Shown here: positions 6,587 to 10,149 of the stretch, in pieces
Layout of the letters: every line of letters starts with the position of its first letter
How positions within the stretch are numbered: position 1 is the first letter of the stretch
Assembly (NCBI GenBank): GCA_003560215.1
Contig: PWIY01000041.1
Location: 1 to 10,149, forward strand
Direction: 5' to 3'
DNA length: 10,149 nt
Origin: Bacteroidales bacterium
Lineage (GTDB): Bacteria; Bacteroidota; Bacteroidia; Bacteroidales; UBA7960
Program-made: the position numbers and the translations under genes
The notes under the pieces: generated by a model
The model's database searches: none
What the model saw: the letters and a program-made list of their open reading frames with translations, nothing else
Told to the model about the DNA's origin: nothing

Positions 6587-6594
6587 CAAAAATA
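6587..6594 (-). promoter_or_regulatory. Candidate -7 element of the smpB promoter
   Basis: On the minus strand this reads TATTTTTG, an exact TAnnTTTG match, placing a start of transcription near 6580 and a leader of about 24 bases before the chosen smpB ATG. The best upstream TTTG is about 27 bases away, longer than usual. The element overlaps the alternative upstream ATG at 6589, which argues against that start. Confidence 0.4.
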
Positions 6595-6644
6595 AGGGAT
6601 ACGGGTTTTTTTATCGCGAGTCAAACCAAAAAGCGAATTTTATT

Positions 6645-6675
6645 GTTGCCTTATTCGTAAAAAAATATACTTTTG
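6645..6675 (+). promoter_or_regulatory. Candidate Bacteroidota promoter of the DUF2795-type gene
   Basis: GTTG at 6645-6648 (three of four bases of TTTG) is followed after exactly 19 bases by TACTTTTG at 6668-6675, a perfect TAnnTTTG. Transcription would start near 6682, about 16 bases before the ATG at 6698. This is the best promoter match in the window and lies divergent to the smpB element. Confidence 0.5.
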
Positions 6676-6697
6676 CAAAAAATAAAACCCATTACAT

Positions 6698-6919
6698 ATG
6701 TATTGGACTCTGGAACTGGCATCAAAACTCGAAGATGCTCCCTGGCCCGCCACCAAGGAGGAGTTAATTGACTATGCCCTTCGATCGGGAGCCCCGATGG
6801 AAGTCATTGAGAATCTTCAGGAAATTGAAGACGAAGGCGACGTTTATGAAAGTATTGAGGATATCTGGCCTGACTATCCCACGAAAGACGACTTTTTCTT
6901 TCACGAGGATGAATACTGA
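6698..6919 (+). CDS. Small acidic DUF2795-type protein
   Basis: The 73-residue protein begins MYWTLELASKLEDAPWPATK and continues with a helix EELIDYALRSGAP, then EVIENLQEIEDEG, then EDIWPDYPTKDDFFF and an acidic end HEDEY. The PATKEELIDYA...GAP...VIENLQ pattern is that of the DUF2795 domain. From memory, short, very similar proteins starting MYWTLELASKLEDAPWPATK are widespread in Bacteroidota. It is strongly acidic, with no signal peptide or membrane segment, so it should be cytoplasmic. Its function is not known. It has its own good promoter 16 bases or so ahead, and a strong terminator immediately after, so it is probably a single-gene unit between smpB and secA. The very conserved sequence and small size suggest a binding or regulatory role, but this is inference. 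Confidence 0.85.
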   Translation: MYWTLELASKLEDAPWPATKEELIDYALRSGAPMEVIENLQEIEDEGDVYESIEDIWPDYPTKDDFFFHEDEY

Positions 6920-6945
6920 TGGCCCCTGTATGGTTAATGGTTAAG

Positions 6946-6974
6946 GCAAAAACCGGCTGAGGCCGGTTTTTTGC
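6946..6974 (+). terminator. Intrinsic terminator after the DUF2795-type gene
   Basis: CAAAAACCGGC and GCCGGTTTTTTG pair around a TGAG loop. The stem is 10 perfect base pairs (five G-C, five A-T), and flanking GC can extend it past one bulged T. The downstream arm ends in six T residues. The stem is near-symmetrical with A-tract and T-tract, so it might also work in the opposite direction, though no minus-strand gene ends here. It separates the small gene from secA. Confidence 0.82.
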
Positions 6975-6999
6975 GTTTTAGCCCTTGATGAATTGTATA

Positions 7000-7017
7000 T
7001 AGTTTTGATTAACTTTG
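7000..7017 (+). promoter_or_regulatory. Candidate overlapping promoter elements for secA
   Basis: Two exact TAnnTTTG matches lie in tandem: TAGTTTTG at 7000-7007 and TAACTTTG at 7010-7017. For the first, TTTT/TTTA at 6976-6980 sits about 19-20 bases upstream. For the second, TTG at 6985-6987 sits about 22 bases upstream. Both are near-fits to the -33 element. Start of transcription would be near 7014-7024, leaving a short leader before the ATG at 7040. The location just after the terminator makes an independent secA promoter necessary. Confidence 0.42.
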
Positions 7018-7039
7018 TTTTTCCATAAAAGACCCATCT

Positions 7040-10000
7040 ATGCTCAATTATGTAAAGAAAATATTTGGCAGTAAAGCTGACAGGGATTTCCGGGAAATAA
7101 AGGGAACCCTTGAAGCCACCAAACAAGCCTATGAATCCATTAAGACCCTTGACAATGACCAGCTCAGATCAAAAACCCTGGAGCTGAAAAAACGGATTGA
7201 GGAGAACGTTCAGGAAGAACAAAAGCAGATTGACACGCTGCGGGAACACCTTGAAAACAATTATAATATTGACATTGAGGAAAAGGAACGGATTTATCAG
7301 CAAATTGATGCCCTGGACGACAAACAGAATGAGAAAACGGAAAGCCTCCTGGGAGAACTGATCCCTGAGGCTTTTTCTGTGGTCAAAGAAACTGCCCGTC
7401 GTTTCAAGGAAAATGAAGAGGTGGTTGTTGCCGCAAATGATTTTGACCGGGAGCTGGCGGCGATTAACCCCAGCATCGAGATCAGGGGTGATAAAGCCTG
7501 TTACAAAAATCAATGGATGGCAGGCGGAAACATGATCACCTGGGATATGGTGCATTATGACGTGCAGCTGATTGGCGGGATCCATCTTCATAAGGGGAAA
7601 ATCGCTGAAATGGCCACCGGTGAGGGAAAAACCCTGGTTGCAACCCTTCCGGTTTACCTGAATGCCATTACCGGTAAGGGCGTGCATATTGTGACGGTCA
7701 ATGATTATCTGGCCAAGCGCGACTCTGAATGGATGGGGATGCTTTTTCTGTTTCACGGGCTGAAAGTGGACTGCATTGACAAACATCAGCCTCACTCACC
7801 CGAAAGGAGGAGTGCCTACCAGGCGGACATAACTTATGGAACCAACAATGAATTCGGGTTTGATTACTTGCGTGACAATATGTCGCGAAACCCCGGTGAG
7901 CTTGTGCAGCGAAAACTCAACTATGCCATCGTGGATGAGGTGGATTCGGTGTTGATTGATGATGCGCGTACGCCCCTGATCATATCCGGCCCGACCCCGC
8001 AGGGCGAGAAACATGAATTCCACGAGATGAAGCCCAAGGTGGAAAAACTTTACAGTGCCCAGCGAATGTTGGTTACCAACCTGCTGGCTGAAGCCAGAAA
8101 GCTTCTGTTCCCCAAAGAAGGTGAGCCCGACGAGAAAAAAGGGGGTGAGTTGCTGTTGCGCTGCCACCGCGGACTTCCGAAAAACAAGGCCCTGATTAAA
8201 TTCTTGTCCGAACCGGGCATGAAGAGCATTTTGCAAAAAACTGAAAACCTGTATATGCAGGAACAGGGCAAGCATATGCACATCATAGATGATGAGCTTT
8301 TCTTTGTGATTGAAGAAAAAAACAACTCCATCGAACTGACAGAGAAGGGAATTGACCTGATCACCAGTCAGACCGAAGACCCCAACTTTTTTATTCTCCC
8401 TGATATTGGTTCAGAAATGGCTGAGCTTGAAAAAGCAGACCTGCCATCCGAAAAGAAAATGGAGAAGAAAAATGAGCTGCTCAATGATTTTTCCGTAAAA
8501 AGTTCCCGGGTTCATACCATCAACCAGCTGCTGAAGGCTTATACGTTGTTTGAAAAGGATACGGAGTATGTGATCATGGACAATAAGGTAAAGATTGTTG
8601 ATGAGCAGACTGGCCGTGTTATGGAAGGACGCCGTTATTCGGACGGACTGCATCAGGCCATCGAGGCCAAGGAAAATGTGAAGGTTGAGGCAGCCACCCA
8701 GACATATGCCACGGTAACGCTCCAGAATTACTTCAGGATGTACCGTAAGCTTGCCGGGATGACCGGTACGGCAGAAACAGAAGCAGGGGAGTTCTGGAAT
8801 ATTTACAAACTGGATGTGGTGGTTGTACCCACCCACAGGCCGGTGGTCAGGGAAGACAGGGAGGATCTGATATACAAGACCAAAAGGGAAAAATACAATG
8901 CCATCATTGATGAGGTGGGTGAGTTGATCAATGCCGGACGGCCGGTGCTTGTGGGTACCACATCCGTGGAAACATCCGAGTTGCTGAGCCGGATGCTCAA
9001 ATTGCGATCAATTCACCATAACATTCTCAATGCCAAGCATCACCAGAAGGAAGCACAGATCGTGAAAGAGGCCGGTCAGGCCGGTACGGTGACCATTGCC
9101 ACCAACATGGCCGGGCGTGGTACCGACATTAAACTCGGCCCAGGGGTTGTGGAGGCCGGCGGGTTGTCAATTCTTGGTACTGAACGGCATGAATCACGGC
9201 GTGTTGACCGTCAGCTGCGCGGACGTGCAGGTCGCCAGGGCGACCCTGGGTCATCCCAGTTTTTTGTGTCCCTGGAGGATGACCTGATGCGGGTATTTGG
9301 TTCCGGCAGAATTTCCTCACTGATGGACAGGATGGGACTGAAGGAAGGGGAGGTGATCCAGCACTCCATGATCACCAAGTCGATTGAAAGGGCCCAGAAA
9401 AAGGTGGAGGAAAACAACTTCGGTATCCGGAAAAGGCTGCTCGAGTACGATGATGTGATGAATGCGCAGCGTGAAGTGATTTATAAAAAGCGCCGCAATG
9501 CACTTTTCGGAGAACGACTGGCCGTGGATATCGCCAATATGATGTTCGATACATGTGAGCAGATGATCCTGGAATATCAGGAAACTGGCGATTTTGAAGG
9601 GTTTACCTTTGAGCTGCTAAGGACTTTCGGTACAGAACCCCCGTTCAGTGAGCAGGAGTTCATTGAGGGCAAACCCGATAAGCTCAACGAATCATTGTAT
9701 GCTGTTGTGCTGGAATCCTACAGAAAGAAGAATGAACAGATCGCAGAATCTTCCTTTCCTGTGATCAGGGAGGTTTATGAGAAGGCATCTCAGAAATATG
9801 AGAATATTGCCATTCCGATTACCGACGGAATGAAGACCATGAATGTGATTGCCAATCTGAAAAAGGCCTATGATACCAATGGAAGAGAGGTTTCACTGGC
9901 CATTGAAAAAGGGATCACCCTCACCATCATCGACAATTCATGGAAAGACCATCTCCGGGAAATGGATGACCTGAAGCAATCTGTGCAGGGGGCCGCCTAT

Positions 10001-10149
10001 GAGCAGAAAGATCCGCTGCTGATCTACAAATTTGAGTCATTCGAATTGTTTAAACGGATGATCCAGCAAGTAAACAAAGACATCATTTCCTTCCTTGGCA
10101 AGGCCCGGTTGCCGGTGCGTGATCCCGACCAGATCCAGCGCGGCACCGA
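7040..10149 (+). CDS. secA: Preprotein translocase ATPase SecA (3' end beyond window)
   Basis: SecA is the cytoplasmic ATPase that pushes unfolded secretory proteins through SecYEG. The frame is open from ATG 7040 to the window edge, giving 1036 residues and no stop. Visible motifs in order are HYDVQLIGG with Gln176, Walker A ATGEGKT (192-198), DEVD (299-302), NEFGFDYLRDNM, VDEQTGRVMEGRRYSDGLHQAIEAKE, GMTGTAETEA (from about 573), TNMAGRGTDIKLG (Arg693, Asp696), QLRGRAGRQGD (725-735), LLEYDDVMNAQR (from about 800) and SWKDHLREMDDLKQ (967-980). Compared with E. coli SecA from memory, there are two insertions of about 45 residues before Walker A (roughly 57-101 and 123-170) and about 100 extra residues in the cross-linking-domain region (about 318-480). 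These are expected for Bacteroidota. The C-terminal linker and zinc motif lie outside. Confidence 0.97.
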   Translation, partial: MLNYVKKIFGSKADRDFREIKGTLEATKQAYESIKTLDNDQLRSKTLELKKRIEENVQEEQKQIDTLREHLENNYNIDIEEKERIYQQIDALDDKQNEKTESLLGELIPEAFSVVKETARRFKENEEVVVAANDFDRELAAINPSIEIRGDKACYKNQWMAGGNMITWDMVHYDVQLIGGIHLHKGKIAEMATGEGKTLVATLPVYLNAITGKGVHIVTVNDYLAKRDSEWMGMLFLFHGLKVDCIDKHQPHSPERRSAYQADITYGTNNEFGFDYLRDNMSRNPGELVQRKLNYAIVDEVDSVLIDDARTPLIISGPTPQGEKHEFHEMKPKVEKLYSAQRMLVTNLLAEARKLLFPKEGEPDEKKGGELLLRCHRGLPKNKALIKFLSEPGMKSILQKTENLYMQEQGKHMHIIDDELFFVIEEKNNSIELTEKGIDLITSQTEDPNFFILPDIGSEMAELEKADLPSEKKMEKKNELLNDFSVKSSRVHTINQLLKAYTLFEKDTEYVIMDNKVKIVDEQTGRVMEGRRYSDGLHQAIEAKENVKVEAATQTYATVTLQNYFRMYRKLAGMTGTAETEAGEFWNIYKLDVVVVPTHRPVVREDREDLIYKTKREKYNAIIDEVGELINAGRPVLVGTTSVETSELLSRMLKLRSIHHNILNAKHHQKEAQIVKEAGQAGTVTIATNMAGRGTDIKLGPGVVEAGGLSILGTERHESRRVDRQLRGRAGRQGDPGSSQFFVSLEDDLMRVFGSGRISSLMDRMGLKEGEVIQHSMITKSIERAQKKVEENNFGIRKRLLEYDDVMNAQREVIYKKRRNALFGERLAVDIANMMFDTCEQMILEYQETGDFEGFTFELLRTFGTEPPFSEQEFIEGKPDKLNESLYAVVLESYRKKNEQIAESSFPVIREVYEKASQKYENIAIPITDGMKTMNVIANLKKAYDTNGREVSLAIEKGITLTIIDNSWKDHLREMDDLKQSVQGAAYEQKDPLLIYKFESFELFKRMIQQVNKDIISFLGKARLPVRDPDQIQRGT

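Noticed and set aside
6557..6589. Longer smpB starting at ATG 6589
   Set aside because: The extra 11 residues are not expected for SmpB, and the ATG overlaps a perfect TAnnTTTG promoter element, so the start at 6556 is preferred.
7169..8836. Three long minus-strand open frames (7169-7795, 7796-8281, 8411-8836)
   Set aside because: They lie antisense to secA, whose conserved motifs cover the whole stretch in one frame. Their translations show no recognisable domain, so they are shadows.

Overview
The window looks like a core chromosomal segment of a Bacteroidota (Bacteroidetes) bacterium. The reasons are a SecA much longer than the E. coli type with family-style insertions, a small acidic DUF2795-type protein next to secA, a SmpB of the Bacteroidota form, A-rich start regions mostly without Shine-Dalgarno sequences, and several exact matches to the Bacteroidota -7 promoter element TAnnTTTG. 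I see no tRNA, rRNA, CRISPR array, insertion sequence or phage gene. Coding density is high and no gene-free stretch exceeds about 215 bases.

Layout. Bases 1-207 hold the 3' end of an unrecognised gene. It overlaps the start of a ZIP-family metal transporter (185-1009, ZupT-like). Converging on it from the minus strand is a four-gene cluster, in transcription order: an S41 carboxy-terminal processing protease with PDZ domain (5246-3639), a rhomboid intramembrane protease (3607-2999), a class IV PLP aminotransferase/aminodeoxychorismate lyase-like enzyme (2987-2142), and a TPR-SPOR envelope protein (2081-1026). Gaps of 31, 11 and 60 bases suggest one operon. From the 214-base intergenic region at 5247-5460, a second and different rhomboid protease reads the other way (coding sequence ending at 6090). 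It has no ATG start and carries a C-terminal run of ten glutamates. It converges on smpB (6556-6110, minus strand). Divergent from smpB lies the DUF2795-type gene (6698-6919), followed by a strong intrinsic terminator. Then comes secA (7040 to the window end, truncated by the window edge after 1036 codons).

How the genes fit together. The middle of the window is an envelope-proteolysis neighbourhood: one secreted PDZ-serine protease, two intramembrane serine proteases, and a TPR-SPOR protein likely to sit at peptidoglycan. The right side is protein quality control and export: SmpB rescues stalled ribosomes and SecA drives secretion. Most of this is recognisable housekeeping content. I did not find a convincing undescribed system. 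The points most worth a second look are the missing canonical start of the second rhomboid gene, the CtpA plus two-rhomboid arrangement, the possible cysteine-free ScdA_N/DUF1858-like domain at the left edge, and the large SecA insertions.
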